The notes beneath the pieces are model-generated. The model made no database searches. It was given only the letters and a program-made list of their open reading frames with translations, and was not told the origin of the DNA. Positions 35,671-44,477 of a stretch of 64,000 nt of DNA are shown one piece after another (positions within the stretch are counted from its first letter, which is position 1; each line of letters opens with the position of its first letter). This stretch comes from JBNNGK01 sp050268245 (lineage in GTDB: Bacteria; Pseudomonadota; Gammaproteobacteria; Enterobacterales; Enterobacteriaceae). The DNA lies in the NCBI RefSeq assembly GCF_050268245.1, contig NZ_JBNNGK010000003.1, positions 1 to 64,000 of the forward strand, given 5' to 3'. A program made the position numbers and the translations under genes.

Positions 35671-36246
35671 TTAGCTGCTGGTCAATACCCGACGGGCTTC
35701 ACGATAACGCTTATTCCAATAGATATTGGAAAGTTTCGATATCATCACGCCGTTGCTAGCGGAAGCATGGACGAATTGGTCATTACCTAAATAGATGCCA
35801 ATGTGGCGACCGGTTGAACCGGCGCGGAACAAGATTAAATCGCCAGGGCGCAACTTGGTACGCTGAATCTTTTTGCCTACGTCTTCCTGACCATAAGTAG
35901 AGCGTGGTAGATCCATACCGAATTGTTCGCGGAATGTACGTTGGACAAACGCAGAGCAATCAATGCCACGTTTAGTTTCACCGCCTAAACGATAGCGCAC
36001 GCCTTTCCATTCGGCGTACTGATCCATAATTTTTGACTTGATGTCAACATTACGCACCATCGCTTCGAATTCATCCTGAGACGCTTGCAGTAAAAGACCA
36101 TTTTTGTCATTAACTGCACGCGTCTCAGTTTGCGCGTTATCGAGATCCGACGTGTGAGTCGTACTACATGCTGAAAGTAGAACCGCTGCCGCCAAGGCAG
36201 GCACTAACCGCAGAACGTATCTCATAAAAGGTTGAGACTTGACCAT
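35671..36246 (-). CDS. mepS: Murein DD-endopeptidase MepS (Spr), NlpC/P60 lipoprotein
   Basis: MepS cleaves mDAP-D-Ala cross-links so that new peptidoglycan strands can be inserted; its level is controlled by NlpI-Prc proteolysis. The 191-residue product has a lipoprotein signal (lipobox LLSAC near residue 26) and the NlpC/P60 triad: cysteine in GIDCSAFVQ, histidine in GRHIGIYLG and the later FVHAS histidine. MDQYAEWKGVRYRLGG matches the family. It is a monocistronic unit with a clear terminator. Confidence 0.97.
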   Translation of the reverse strand: MVKSQPFMRYVLRLVPALAAAVLLSACSTTHTSDLDNAQTETRAVNDKNGLLLQASQDEFEAMVRNVDIKSKIMDQYAEWKGVRYRLGGETKRGIDCSAFVQRTFREQFGMDLPRSTYGQEDVGKKIQRTKLRPGDLILFRAGSTGRHIGIYLGNDQFVHASASNGVMISKLSNIYWNKRYREARRVLTSS

Positions 36247-36595
36247 TGTTATTGTTTTCCCTTGAAGTCCTTAACGACATCCGTCGCTACCTGAAAAATG
36301 CCAAAAAACGAATTTTCAGCTTTTTACCGTAATCAGTGACCTCTAAAAATGTGCTATAGCGCACACTTTTCCTCAGATTAATACTGAAATACAGTAAACC
36401 AGACATAAACGCTACCGAGATTACCGGAACGTATAGGGGATTGCGAGTTTTTTTCGGCGGTTTTTTAAGTGATTTAGCAATGTAACATAATGTAAATGCA
36501 GAAATAAAAAATGCAAAATGCTATTAATGTTGATTTGGCGTGAAATAAGGTAACGCAAGCGTTAACGGCGAGCGGGGGAATACATCTTATGATAA
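36247..36595. other. Upstream region of mepS
   Basis: About 350 AT-rich bases with the mepS promoter and leader on the minus strand; no gene is seen. Confidence 0.4.
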
Positions 36596-36627
36596 CAAAT
36601 CCCCCGATAGCTCAACGGCTTCGGGGG
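36596..36627 (-). terminator. Probable terminator of lpxT
   Basis: On the minus strand a CCCCCGA / TCGGGGG stem is followed by ATTTGTT. The T tract is imperfect. Confidence 0.6.
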
Positions 36628-36640
36628 ACGCGTCGCAAAA

Positions 36641-37351
36641 TTATCCGCGGTTTGGACGATTCTTACCGGGCAGCATTCGATTGAGCCAGTTAATCAGGGC
36701 ATCGCTGGCTGGCGTCATTAGCCACCAACTGGCCCCGACAAGTACCACCGACAGCGAACCGACGGCAATATCGGTGAACCAATGGGCACCAATCATCACG
36801 CGTGGCAATGAAAATACCACGGTAATCAATATGGCGATGGCAAAGGCCCAAACATTGAAGTAACGCAGCATAAAACAGGCAAAAATCATCAACATCATAC
36901 CGTGATCGCCAGGGAAACTGTCGGCTGAAGCATCCTTGGTTTTAATGCACGTCAGTTCGCTAACGCGGTTGATATTATCAAAAGTGAGCGTGGGGCTTGG
37001 GTGTTTGACCGGTAATAAATGCCCCAACTGATTGAGTACCACGGCGGTGAGTAACATAACGATGCCGGTGACAATCAGGCGACGCCGACCGGCCGCGTCC
37101 TGCTTGAGGAAGAAATACAGATAAAGCAGCCCCATGGCGACCAGCGAGATACCATCAAATGCGCGATTGTTGGTGATCGCAACGACGTGCAGAAATGTGG
37201 GGCTGCTGGCCAAGTGCTGGTTAAAAAAGAAAAAGATCGCTGAATCCAGCGTAAACCACGTGCCATGGTTCTCTGGCAAGTACCAAGACAAAAATAGTGC
37301 GATGCCCAGTATGTTGAGCATCAAAATGAAAGGTAAATTGCGGCGCGTCAT
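36641..37351 (-). CDS. lpxT: Lipid A 1-diphosphate synthase LpxT (PAP2 family)
   Basis: LpxT moves a phosphate from undecaprenyl pyrophosphate to the 1-position of lipid A on the periplasmic face, recycling the carrier lipid. The 236-residue membrane protein has about six helices and the three PAP2 motifs: PVKHPSP region, SFPGDH, and SLPRVMIGAHWFTDIAVG with the arginine, histidine and aspartate in place. Position between yeiR and mepS is the same as in E. coli (yeiU), which separates it from other PAP2 enzymes. Confidence 0.92.
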   Translation of the reverse strand: MTRRNLPFILMLNILGIALFLSWYLPENHGTWFTLDSAIFFFFNQHLASSPTFLHVVAITNNRAFDGISLVAMGLLYLYFFLKQDAAGRRRLIVTGIVMLLTAVVLNQLGHLLPVKHPSPTLTFDNINRVSELTCIKTKDASADSFPGDHGMMLMIFACFMLRYFNVWAFAIAILITVVFSLPRVMIGAHWFTDIAVGSLSVVLVGASWWLMTPASDALINWLNRMLPGKNRPNRG

Positions 37352-37400
37352 GAGATAACCTGTATCTGTAAACCAATAAGCGGAAACAACGGTAAAACCG

Positions 37401-38375
37401 TTAGCCTAAACGAATCTTAAACAAAGCAGATTGCAGCGTATTCCAATCAGCATCAGTGCTGTGAATCAGCTCAATTCGGCTGTCGAGCGGGGCACCCGGT
37501 CGCGTCTCGATACTCAAGTCTTGCCCCTGCCGATTAATCAACAACGTTCCTTCATTGATGCGCACCACGGCTTTGGCTCGGTCAACCGGCGCCAGACGCA
37601 CCCATTCCATCATGCCAATCGTGTCGAATTCTGTATCGCCGTCAAAAATCCAACCGCAGGCGGTATAACCTTGCCCTTGATTCAGGGCGCGGCGCCAACG
37701 GCTGTTTTCTGGCAAACGTAACGCCGCCAGGCCCGGTGTTTTAGCGTGGGAATGATGGTGGCGCGCATCGGGTAACTCTGCACAGTTTGTTCGCGGTTCA
37801 TCGAGCAACGACACTGCGATACGTCCGCGTTCGATACGCACTACCGGGCGTTCATCGGCAAACTCAGCTTGCCACGCGTCTAATGCCCGGCTGTCTTGCG
37901 CCTGCCAAGTATCGCTTTTATTAGCGGCAATAATATCAGCCGCTGCCAATTGATCGCGAAAATTTTCGTTTTCAGTATAACGTGCTTCGTTAAGTTGACG
38001 GGCGTCCAGCAGGCAAATCGTTGCGCGTAGATCAATCCAGCCGCCATAGGTTTCCTGGGTTAATAGCGACAGGATTTGTTTAGGATGCCCCAAGCCGGTT
38101 GGTTCGATCAGTAAACGATCCGGCTTGGCCTGTTGCAGCAGCATGTTCAACCCGACTTGCATCGGCAAGCCGTTGACACAACACATACATCCCCCAGGGA
38201 TCTCTTTTAGCACTGCGCCGCTGTCTGCCAGTAACGCGCCGTCGATACCAATTTCACCAAATTCATTGACTAATACCGCCCAGCGTTCATTTTCCGGTTT
38301 GTTTGCTAATAAGTGACGGATCGTGGTGGTTTTACCGCTACCCAGAAAGCCGGTAATCAGGTTGGTTTTAGTCAT
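37401..38375 (-). CDS. yeiR: Zinc-linked G3E GTPase YeiR (COG0523)
   Basis: A 324-residue COG0523 metallochaperone-type GTPase. Walker A is GFLGSGKTT at residues 9-17, the zinc-binding CxCC is GGCMCC near residue 64, and the GTP-specificity motif is NKSD near 154. A histidine-rich stretch (RHHHSHAK) lies around residue 206, suited to metal binding. E. coli YeiR binds zinc and has been linked to zinc stress. It lies 49 bases upstream of lpxT and could be co-transcribed with it. No Zur box was identified upstream. Confidence 0.93.
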   Translation of the reverse strand: MTKTNLITGFLGSGKTTTIRHLLANKPENERWAVLVNEFGEIGIDGALLADSGAVLKEIPGGCMCCVNGLPMQVGLNMLLQQAKPDRLLIEPTGLGHPKQILSLLTQETYGGWIDLRATICLLDARQLNEARYTENENFRDQLAAADIIAANKSDTWQAQDSRALDAWQAEFADERPVVRIERGRIAVSLLDEPRTNCAELPDARHHHSHAKTPGLAALRLPENSRWRRALNQGQGYTACGWIFDGDTEFDTIGMMEWVRLAPVDRAKAVVRINEGTLLINRQGQDLSIETRPGAPLDSRIELIHSTDADWNTLQSALFKIRLG

Positions 38376-38694
38376 TAATATATTCCGAATTTAAATGTGT
38401 ATATTTAATTGATAACCAAGTGTTATTGCTTAATTTATCACCTTGCCGATCTATGGCGTGTTCTGCATCACAAATATAACAGATAAAAATTTCGTTTTCT
38501 GGTGTTAAAACCGATTGCGCCGTATTAGAAAAATCCTATGCAAAACCATGTATTAGGCGTGGATTTTATAGCTTATTAACTTGTTTTATCGTGGGTAATC
38601 ATCCGATTAACCGGCAAATAAAGTGCCTAACCTTGCGATTATTCTTAGGTAAATCTTCTATGTTTAAATTGCCTTAATTAAAAGCGAGGTTACC
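38376..38694. other. Divergent intergenic region of yeiR and a small exported-protein gene
   Basis: About 320 AT-rich bases that must hold two promoters. AAGCGAGGT at 38681-38689 serves as ribosome site for the next gene. No other element is supported. Confidence 0.4.
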
Positions 38695-39006
38695 ATGAAT
38701 ACCTGTCGGTTTGTTACGATCGTGGGAGTGTTGTTTTCATGGATGGCGGCAAGTCATGCCGAAAATAGCGTTGGCGTAATTCACTTCGTCGGCGCCATTG
38801 TAGAAAGCCCTTGCGCGCTTTCTATTACGGACTCGGCGGCGAACTCTGAGTGTTATCGCAATGGACGTCACTATCAAAGCCAGCAGCATACGTTGTCAAA
38901 CTTCGATATGACGCGCAAAGATCTGCCATTGAGCCTAGGCAGCACGGAAATGCACTGGGTGGATCAACAACAAAAATTGGCCGTTTTGACGGTGGTCTAT
39001 CGATAG
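38695..39006 (+). CDS. Small exported fimbrial-subunit-like protein
   Basis: A 103-residue protein with a signal peptide (about 1-22, ending SHA). The mature start, ENSVGVIHFVGAIVESPCALS, looks like the A strand and first cysteine of type 1 pilins (GTIxFxGxIVxxPC), and the end KLAVLTVVYR looks like a pilin's last strand. Cysteines at 40 and 53 could pair. At about 80 mature residues it is roughly half a normal pilin, with no chaperone or usher gene nearby. It may be a degenerate pilin or an independent periplasmic protein; I do not know its function. Confidence 0.75.
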   Translation: MNTCRFVTIVGVLFSWMAASHAENSVGVIHFVGAIVESPCALSITDSAANSECYRNGRHYQSQQHTLSNFDMTRKDLPLSLGSTEMHWVDQQQKLAVLTVVYR

Positions 39007-39014
39007 TGCGCCAA

Positions 39015-39043
39015 GCCATGTCGGGATTCGCACCCGACATGGT
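39015..39043. terminator. Strong hairpin between convergent genes
   Basis: A GCCATGTCGGG / CCCGACATGG(T) stem with a 7-base loop between the ends of the pilin-like gene and yeiQ. No T run on either strand, so termination by this hairpin is only likely, not certain. Confidence 0.5.
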
Positions 39044-39055
39044 CACCTGATTACA

Positions 39056-40531
39056 TTATTCTTGCATCATCCATGCCTTCACCGTTTGACGTGCGCCGTG
39101 GTCGCGCAGTGACAAATAAGCTTGAGTTATTGCGGCAACAAAAGCATCGTTACGTGCAAGTTGTTTACCGAACACGCTATTGAGCGCGAGCAGCGCTTGA
39201 ACACGGGATTCATCATCGGGGGTAGTACTCACCATGTGCTGCAATTGCGCCAACATCGGATCGCGGATATCGATGGCATTGCCAGCGTCATCAACGCCGC
39301 CAACATAGCGCATCCAGCCCGCAATCCCCAGAGCCAGACCGGTGAAGCTGCCACCGTGTTGCAGATGCCAACTTACCGATTCCAGCATGCGTTGGGGTAG
39401 CTTTTGTGTGCCATCCATGGCGATTTGCCATGTACGATGTTGCAAAGCGGGGTTACTGTAGCGTTCAATCAATTGGTCGGCATAGGTGGCGAGATCAATC
39501 CCGGTCACCTTCAGCGTCGGGGCTTGTTCCTCCAGCATCAGGCGCCGGGCGGCTTGCCGATAATGGCAGTCAGCCATGCAATCATTAATGCATTGATAAC
39601 CCGCCAGGTAGCCGAGATAGGCCAGGAAAGAGTGGCTGCCGTTCAACATGCGCAGCTTCATTTGCTCGAACGGCAGTACGTCATCCACCAATTGCGCCCC
39701 CGCGACTTCCCAATCAGGACGTCCGGCAACAAAATTATCTTCCACGACCCATTGAATAAAAGGCTCGCAGGCGATGGCGCATTCATCACGGATGCCACCA
39801 AGCGCGTTAGCAACGTCATCGAAGGTTTCCGCTGTGGCGGCAGGTACGATGCGGTCAACCATGGTGCTCGGAAACGAAACGTGTTGGGCTATCCAGTCAG
39901 CCAAGGTTACATCGAGCGCCTGCGCCAGCCCAATGACCGCATTACGCACCACATGGCCATTTTCTGGGATATTGTCGCAAGACAGTACGGTAAAGGCGGG
40001 CAGGCCACGCTGATGGCGCAAGCGCAGCGCTTCAACCAAGATGCCCGGTACGCTGGTCGGCTGCGCGGGGTTTGCCAGATCGGCGCGGATTGCATCATGC
40101 TGTAGATCCAACTGACCGCTGCCCGGTTCGATGCAATAACCTTTTTCGGTCACGGTCATTGAAACAATGGCCACTTGTGGTTCGGCCAGTTTCGCCAATA
40201 CGGCTTCGATACCTTCCAACTTGCGATGCACACTTTCATGCACAGCACCGATGATGATTGCCTGATTACCCTCAGCCCCTTTCTCAAGCACGGTATACAG
40301 GTGATCCTGCTGGCGCAACGATTCAAACAGTTTATCGCCGCCAAACTGACTGATTTCGCACAGCCCCCAGTCGCCGCCTTGGCGATTCAATACGCGATCG
40401 GTAAGGAGTGCCTGATGAGCACGGTGAAATGCACCAAAACCAATATGCACAATGCGGCTGCGCAACGCGCGGCGATCGTATGCAGGGCGCTGTACGTTGT
40501 CGGAAAGCGTCTGGTTGGCGATAGTTTTCAT
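39056..40531 (-). CDS. yeiQ: Mannitol/fructuronate dehydrogenase-family oxidoreductase YeiQ
   Basis: A 491-residue polyol dehydrogenase of the UxuB/UxaB/MtlD long-chain family. It has the N-terminal nucleotide-binding motif VHIGFGAFHRAHQA, then TEKGYC, SCDNIPENG and KLRMLNGSHSFLAYLGYL, which hold the family's catalytic lysine and histidine. Synteny with yeiR supports YeiQ. Here it stands divergent from uxuA, so it probably acts as fructuronate reductase (D-mannonate:NAD+ oxidoreductase), the step just before UxuA. ATG 40531 has GGAG at good spacing. Confidence 0.9.
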   Translation of the reverse strand: MKTIANQTLSDNVQRPAYDRRALRSRIVHIGFGAFHRAHQALLTDRVLNRQGGDWGLCEISQFGGDKLFESLRQQDHLYTVLEKGAEGNQAIIIGAVHESVHRKLEGIEAVLAKLAEPQVAIVSMTVTEKGYCIEPGSGQLDLQHDAIRADLANPAQPTSVPGILVEALRLRHQRGLPAFTVLSCDNIPENGHVVRNAVIGLAQALDVTLADWIAQHVSFPSTMVDRIVPAATAETFDDVANALGGIRDECAIACEPFIQWVVEDNFVAGRPDWEVAGAQLVDDVLPFEQMKLRMLNGSHSFLAYLGYLAGYQCINDCMADCHYRQAARRLMLEEQAPTLKVTGIDLATYADQLIERYSNPALQHRTWQIAMDGTQKLPQRMLESVSWHLQHGGSFTGLALGIAGWMRYVGGVDDAGNAIDIRDPMLAQLQHMVSTTPDDESRVQALLALNSVFGKQLARNDAFVAAITQAYLSLRDHGARQTVKAWMMQE

Positions 40532-40843
40532 GCAAAGCTCCAAAGCAAAAAATGGTCAGTCGACAACGGGAAAAGTTATCAGACCAGTTTGGCGTAAGGT
40601 ATACGCCGAATGATGGTGTGATTCAAGTGTGGTTCCGTAAGTCATTGTTATCAGCATTGCTGTCGAATCAGGGTGGAAGCGTGAGTTGGATCAATCAAAT
40701 AACGTTTCCGTTTTGACAGCGGGTTTCGAAGGAGTAAGGTTAAAGCTGAGTGACATCTATCGCAAGTTGGTATAATAACATTATCTGAAATGTGCGATCT
40801 GCCTCACCACTATGCGATCGACAAAACTAAACAAGGATAAGGT
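40532..40843. promoter_or_regulatory. Divergent control region of yeiQ and uxuA
   Basis: About 310 bases with both promoters. AGTTGGTATAATAACATTA near 40764-40782 and a GTATAC-containing segment near 40600 resemble, loosely, UxuR/ExuR operators (TTGGTATACCAA type). AAGGATAAGGT precedes the uxuA ATG. The operator assignment is weak. Confidence 0.35.
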
Positions 40844-42034
40844 ATGGAACAAACGTGGCGTTGGTACGGGCCGAATGACCCGGTTTCTCTCGATGATGTA
40901 CGTCAGGCGGGTGCCACCGGTGTGGTGACCGCTTTGCACCATATTGCGAATGGTGATGTTTGGCCGGTTGAGGAAATCAAAGCGCGTCAGGCATTGTTGG
41001 CAGAGAAAGGACTGGTGTGGTCGGTGGTTGAAAGTATCCCGGTACATGAAGAAATCAAAACCCACAGCGGTAATTATGCGCGTCATATTGCCAACTATCA
41101 GCAGTCGCTACGTAATCTGGCAACGTGCGGTATTGATACCGTGTGTTATAACTTTATGCCCATCCTGGATTGGACGCGAACCGATCTGGAATACACTTTA
41201 CCTGATGGTTCGAAAGCGCTGCGTTTTGATCACATTGCGTTTGCCGCGTTTGAGCTGCACATTTTACAGCGCCCCGGTGCGGAACAGGATTACAGTGCAG
41301 CTGAGCAAGCGCAGGCGGCAGTTTACTTTAACGCCATGGACGAGGCGGCTATCGCCAAGCTGACCGGCAACATTATCGCTGGGTTACCCGGGGCTGAAGA
41401 GGGCTATACGCTCGATCAATTCCGCGCCCGGCTGGCAGAGTATGACGCTATCGATAAAACGCAACTGCGCGAGAATATGGCGCATTTTCTGCGGGCGATT
41501 GTACCGGTGGCGGAGGAAGTGGGCATTAGATTAGCTGTACATCCTGACGATCCCCCGCGGCCGATCCTCGGTCTGCCGCGCATTATTTCCACCATTGAAG
41601 ATATGCAATGGCTAAAAGAAACCGTCGATAGCATTCACAATGGTTTTACCCTATGTACCGGTTCTTACGGCGTCCGTGCGGATAACGATCTGGTGAAGAT
41701 GATCCAAACCTTCGGCGATCGCATTCACTTTACTCATTTACGCGCGACCTGCCGTGAGGACAACCCGAAAACCTTTCATGAAGGGGCGCATTTGCATGGC
41801 GATGTCGACATGGTGTCGGTGGTCGAAGCGATTCTTAGCGAAGAACAGCGGCGGCGGCGGGCGGGCGATCGTCGGCCAATCCCGATGCGTCCGGATCACG
41901 GTCATCAAATGCTGGACGATTTGAAGAAGAAAACCAATCCAGGCTATTCGGCTATCGGCCGTTTGAAAGGGTTAGCCGAAGTTCGGGGCGTTGAATTGGC
42001 GCTCAAGCGGCGCTTCTTCCCTGATTTGCTGTAG
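40844..42034 (+). CDS. uxuA: Mannonate dehydratase UxuA
   Basis: UxuA dehydrates D-mannonate to 2-keto-3-deoxygluconate in glucuronate breakdown. The 396-residue protein is the TIM-barrel, xylose-isomerase-like type: start MEQTWRWYGPNDPVSLDDVRQAGATGV, then WSVVESIPVHEEIK, CYNFMPILDWTRTDLE, LAVHPDDPPRPILGLPRI, and IPMRPDHGHQMLDD, whose histidines, cysteine and aspartates form the metal site. It is inserted between yeiQ and yeiP, where E. coli has none, giving a divergent yeiQ/uxuA pair that covers two successive steps. Confidence 0.97.
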   Translation: MEQTWRWYGPNDPVSLDDVRQAGATGVVTALHHIANGDVWPVEEIKARQALLAEKGLVWSVVESIPVHEEIKTHSGNYARHIANYQQSLRNLATCGIDTVCYNFMPILDWTRTDLEYTLPDGSKALRFDHIAFAAFELHILQRPGAEQDYSAAEQAQAAVYFNAMDEAAIAKLTGNIIAGLPGAEEGYTLDQFRARLAEYDAIDKTQLRENMAHFLRAIVPVAEEVGIRLAVHPDDPPRPILGLPRIISTIEDMQWLKETVDSIHNGFTLCTGSYGVRADNDLVKMIQTFGDRIHFTHLRATCREDNPKTFHEGAHLHGDVDMVSVVEAILSEEQRRRRAGDRRPIPMRPDHGHQMLDDLKKKTNPGYSAIGRLKGLAEVRGVELALKRRFFPDLL

Positions 42035-42091
42035 TTGAACTGCGCCGAGGGTGCTGAATAAACAGGATCAGCGCCGGTGGTATCTGCATGG

Positions 42092-42129
42092 ACAGCGCTC
42101 AATACATCACAGTCTGTGAGCGCTGTTTT
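42092..42129 (+). terminator. Terminator of uxuA
   Basis: ACAGCGCTC / GAGCGCTGT stem with a 17-base loop followed by TTTTGG, 57 bases after the uxuA stop. Confidence 0.65.
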
Positions 42130-42146
42130 GGAGCATAAGCGCGGAT

Positions 42147-42719
42147 TTACTCTGCGCGGCTCATATAGCGGCGTTCTGCAATATGAATGCGGATCTTGTC
42201 ACCGGTGCTCAGATATTCTGGTACATGAATCACCAGACCGGTTGCCATCGTCGCCGGTTTGTTACGCGCACTGGCAGAAGCCCCTTTGATACCCGGCGCG
42301 GTTTCAACAATTTCCATATCGACGGTTTGCGGCAGTTCGAGCGCCAGCACCTGGCCGTCTAGCGTCAACACTTGCATGCCCGGCAGACCTGCTTCTGGAA
42401 TAAACAGCAGCTCATCTTCGATCTGCTCTTTTTTGAAGATATACGGCGTGTAATCTTCTTCATCCATAAAGACGTATTCTTCGCCGTCAATATAAGAAAA
42501 GGTGACTTTGCGGCGTGACAGTGAAATCGTGTCGAGAATGTCATCGCCTTTGAAGCGCTCTTCAACTTTTAACCCAGTACGCACGTCGGAGAAACGCATT
42601 TTATACAGTGTGCTGGCGCCACGGGCGCTTGGGCTCTGCACGTCGATATCTTTCACCAGCAGCAGCTTGCCGTTGTAGTTGATCGCCATGCCGCGCTTAA
42701 TTTCGTTCGCTCTTGCCAT
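42147..42719 (-). CDS. yeiP: Elongation factor P-like protein YeiP (EfpL)
   Basis: YeiP/EfpL is an EF-P paralogue that relieves ribosome stalling at polyproline and some other motifs. The 190-residue protein has the three-domain EF-P layout: an N-terminal KOW-like domain (IKRGMAINYNGKLLLVKDID), a loop SPSARGASTLYK replacing the modified-lysine loop of EF-P, and two OB folds ending GASASARNKPATMATGLVIHVPEY. Sequence is nearly the same as in E. coli. It converges with uxuA and is transcribed alone. Confidence 0.96.
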   Translation of the reverse strand: MARANEIKRGMAINYNGKLLLVKDIDVQSPSARGASTLYKMRFSDVRTGLKVEERFKGDDILDTISLSRRKVTFSYIDGEEYVFMDEEDYTPYIFKKEQIEDELLFIPEAGLPGMQVLTLDGQVLALELPQTVDMEIVETAPGIKGASASARNKPATMATGLVIHVPEYLSTGDKIRIHIAERRYMSRAE

Positions 42720-42833
42720 AAAAATAGACCTGCCAATAAGGAGTGTGGAGAATGTGCGACACGTTACTCGTGCCGCGGGTTTCAGGCAAGTGCCAGAGGT
42801 AAAAACACGCCACCCATCGCGGTTTTTGAGGCC

Positions 42834-42856
42834 GGCTGGATGACGGCCATCCAGCC
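42834..42856. terminator. Hairpin downstream of mtr
   Basis: GGCTGGATG / CATCCAGCC stem directly beyond the mtr stop on the minus strand. T run is absent, so this may be only part of the 3' end structure. Confidence 0.4.
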
Positions 42857-42862
42857 AAGAGA

Positions 42863-44107
42863 TTATTTGAATTCGGGCAGTAGGCCGAGCAGTGCCAGAA
42901 TATGCGCACTAGCATTAATTACGCCAAACAGAATGATGAATAGGATCATGCTTTGCCCACCGGGCGCCTGATAGCGTTGCTCTGTAAAGCGGCGGCGACA
43001 GGAGCGTGCCATTAATGCCGGAACAATAACTGCCCAAATGGTTGCCGCCAAGCCAGCAAAACCGATAGCGTAGATAAAACCGTTCGGGAACAGCAATGCA
43101 GCCAGCGTCGGCGGAGCAAAGGTGATCAGCGCCGTTTTGCTGCGGCCGGTGGCATCGTCGCTAAATTTGAAAAAATCGGCGATATAGTCGAACAAACCGA
43201 GCGATACGCCAAGGAATGAACTGGCCAGAGCCATATAAGAGAAGCCCGTTAACAGTTGGCTAATCGTCTGATTGTCGGATACGTTGCCCATCTGCTTAAG
43301 CAGACTGCCGATGTTGCCGCCTTCGGCGATCACCTGCTTGAAGGCATCACGTGCAATGTTGCCTTGAATCACATACTGCCACAGGATATAAATCGCCAGC
43401 GCTAACAGGGTGCCGTACACCAGGCTGCGCACCACCGCACCGCTGTCTTTTTGGTAATACTTCACCAGCCCCGGCACATTGCCGTGGTAGCCAAACGAGG
43501 TCAGCAAATAAGGCAACGCGGCGAGCGCGTAGGGCAGGTAAGTGGCCTCGGTGTCGCTGTGATTGAACAATACCGCAGGTTGTACATGCGTGAACATGTT
43601 ACCCACCGACATCACAAAAGCGATCACCATACCGCCGATCAAAATGGTGCTGAGGCGATCAACCGCGCGCGTCGATAACCAGACGATAAACGCCACCAGT
43701 GCGGCGAATATCAGGCCAGCGGTGGGTTGGCTGACGCCGATACTGTTTTCCAGCGAGTGGGCGATGATCGATCCACCGGCGGAAATGTAAGCATAAGTCA
43801 GGATATACAGTACAAAAGCGATGGAAACCCCATTAATCGCGCTCCAGCTTTTACCCAGTAAATCTTTCACTACGGTGTGGAAACTGGCACCCGCCGGATA
43901 ATGCAGCGTCGCTTCCAGAATCATCAGGCCGGAGACCAGCATACAGGCCCACGTATAAATCAGTAGCGCAACCGAGCCGCTAAACCATACGCCAGAAGTG
44001 ACAATGGGAATGGAGAACATGCCCGCACCGACGGCGGTACCGGTAATGATCATTGCGCCGCCAAGAACGGAAGGGCGGGAAAGCTTCTGGGGGGTGTCCG
44101 TAGACAT
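42863..44107 (-). CDS. mtr: Mtr-type tryptophan permease
   Basis: A 414-residue transporter of the HAAAP family (Mtr, TnaB, TyrP), eleven or so helices. VLGGAMIITGTAVGAGMFSIP, ISIAFVLYILTYAYIS, TSFGYHGNVPGLVKYY and GFAGLAATIWAVIVPAL follow E. coli Mtr along the whole length, so high-affinity tryptophan import is the best call; indole-linked TnaB-type use is less likely because no tnaA is near. The 3' end lies upstream of yeiP. A possible aromatic-repressor palindrome is seen upstream of the start. Confidence 0.88.
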   Translation of the reverse strand: MSTDTPQKLSRPSVLGGAMIITGTAVGAGMFSIPIVTSGVWFSGSVALLIYTWACMLVSGLMILEATLHYPAGASFHTVVKDLLGKSWSAINGVSIAFVLYILTYAYISAGGSIIAHSLENSIGVSQPTAGLIFAALVAFIVWLSTRAVDRLSTILIGGMVIAFVMSVGNMFTHVQPAVLFNHSDTEATYLPYALAALPYLLTSFGYHGNVPGLVKYYQKDSGAVVRSLVYGTLLALAIYILWQYVIQGNIARDAFKQVIAEGGNIGSLLKQMGNVSDNQTISQLLTGFSYMALASSFLGVSLGLFDYIADFFKFSDDATGRSKTALITFAPPTLAALLFPNGFIYAIGFAGLAATIWAVIVPALMARSCRRRFTEQRYQAPGGQSMILFIILFGVINASAHILALLGLLPEFK

Positions 44108-44145
44108 ACTGGCTCCTGAATGACCTTGATGGTCTTGGGTTCTTT

Positions 44146-44165
44146 TGTACTAGCGTGATGGTACA
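44146..44165 (-). promoter_or_regulatory. Possible TrpR/TyrR-type operator of mtr
   Basis: TGTAC, ten bases, GTACA form a palindrome 39 bases upstream of the mtr ATG, and GTACTAG within it is a TrpR half-site. A TGTAAA half-box at 44181-44186 fits a TyrR site. E. coli mtr is controlled by both regulators. Spacing does not match the TyrR consensus exactly. Confidence 0.3.
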
Positions 44166-44200
44166 TTTTGGCATCGTGCATGTAAAGCGCTTATTCCGCG

Positions 44201-44262
44201 TCTTCTATACCTAGCCCAATTCCCAGCATGCCGCAGGGAAAATCGGCCAATGTAAGATGTGC
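44201..44262 (+). pseudogene. Partial duplicate of yeiW
   Basis: About 60 bases read, in one frame, SIPSPIPSMPQGKSANVRC, closely matching residues SISSPIPGMPQGKPANTRC of the intact yeiW at 46.7 kb. The DNA is alike too, with scattered changes. Sequence on either side does not continue the gene, so this is a scrap left by a duplication or insertion event. It marks the left edge of the accessory patch. Confidence 0.75.
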
Positions 44263-44432
44263 TCAGCGCTCAGGCTATAAAGCCTGATGGTTCGATAAGG
44301 GGCGCCTGATGGCCAGAACCGCAATGCTGGCGATTGTGTACAGGTCAATGTCAGTGCCATTGACGATAAATGTGAGCAGGCGACGGATGTTTGCGAACAG
44401 TGCCCGTTCATATCTACAGATTTTGGTGATTT
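44263..44432. repeat. Scrap DNA with a short diverged direct repeat
   Basis: No supported gene. The 32 bases at 44368-44399 match 46169-46200 at about three quarters of positions in the same orientation, on the two sides of the lipase gene. Confidence 0.4.
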
Positions 44433-44458
44433 AGCCCTCGACTCCTTTATCGAGGGCT
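44433..44458. terminator. Hairpin at the 3' end of the lipase gene
   Basis: AGCCCTCGA / TCGAGGGCT with an 8-base loop, 20 bases past the lipase stop. T-rich sequence follows on the plus strand rather than the minus strand, so its use by the minus-strand gene is uncertain. Confidence 0.45.
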
Positions 44459-44477
44459 TTCCTTCAGCTAACGACTA

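Noticed and set aside
35559..35759. 66-codon plus-strand frame over the mepS terminator
   Set aside because: It reads through a terminator hairpin and antisense to mepS.
44211..44411. 66-codon minus-strand frame left of the lipase
   Set aside because: The opposite strand shows a yeiW fragment here; the frame is a by-product of scrap DNA and is not a credible immunity protein (no signal peptide).
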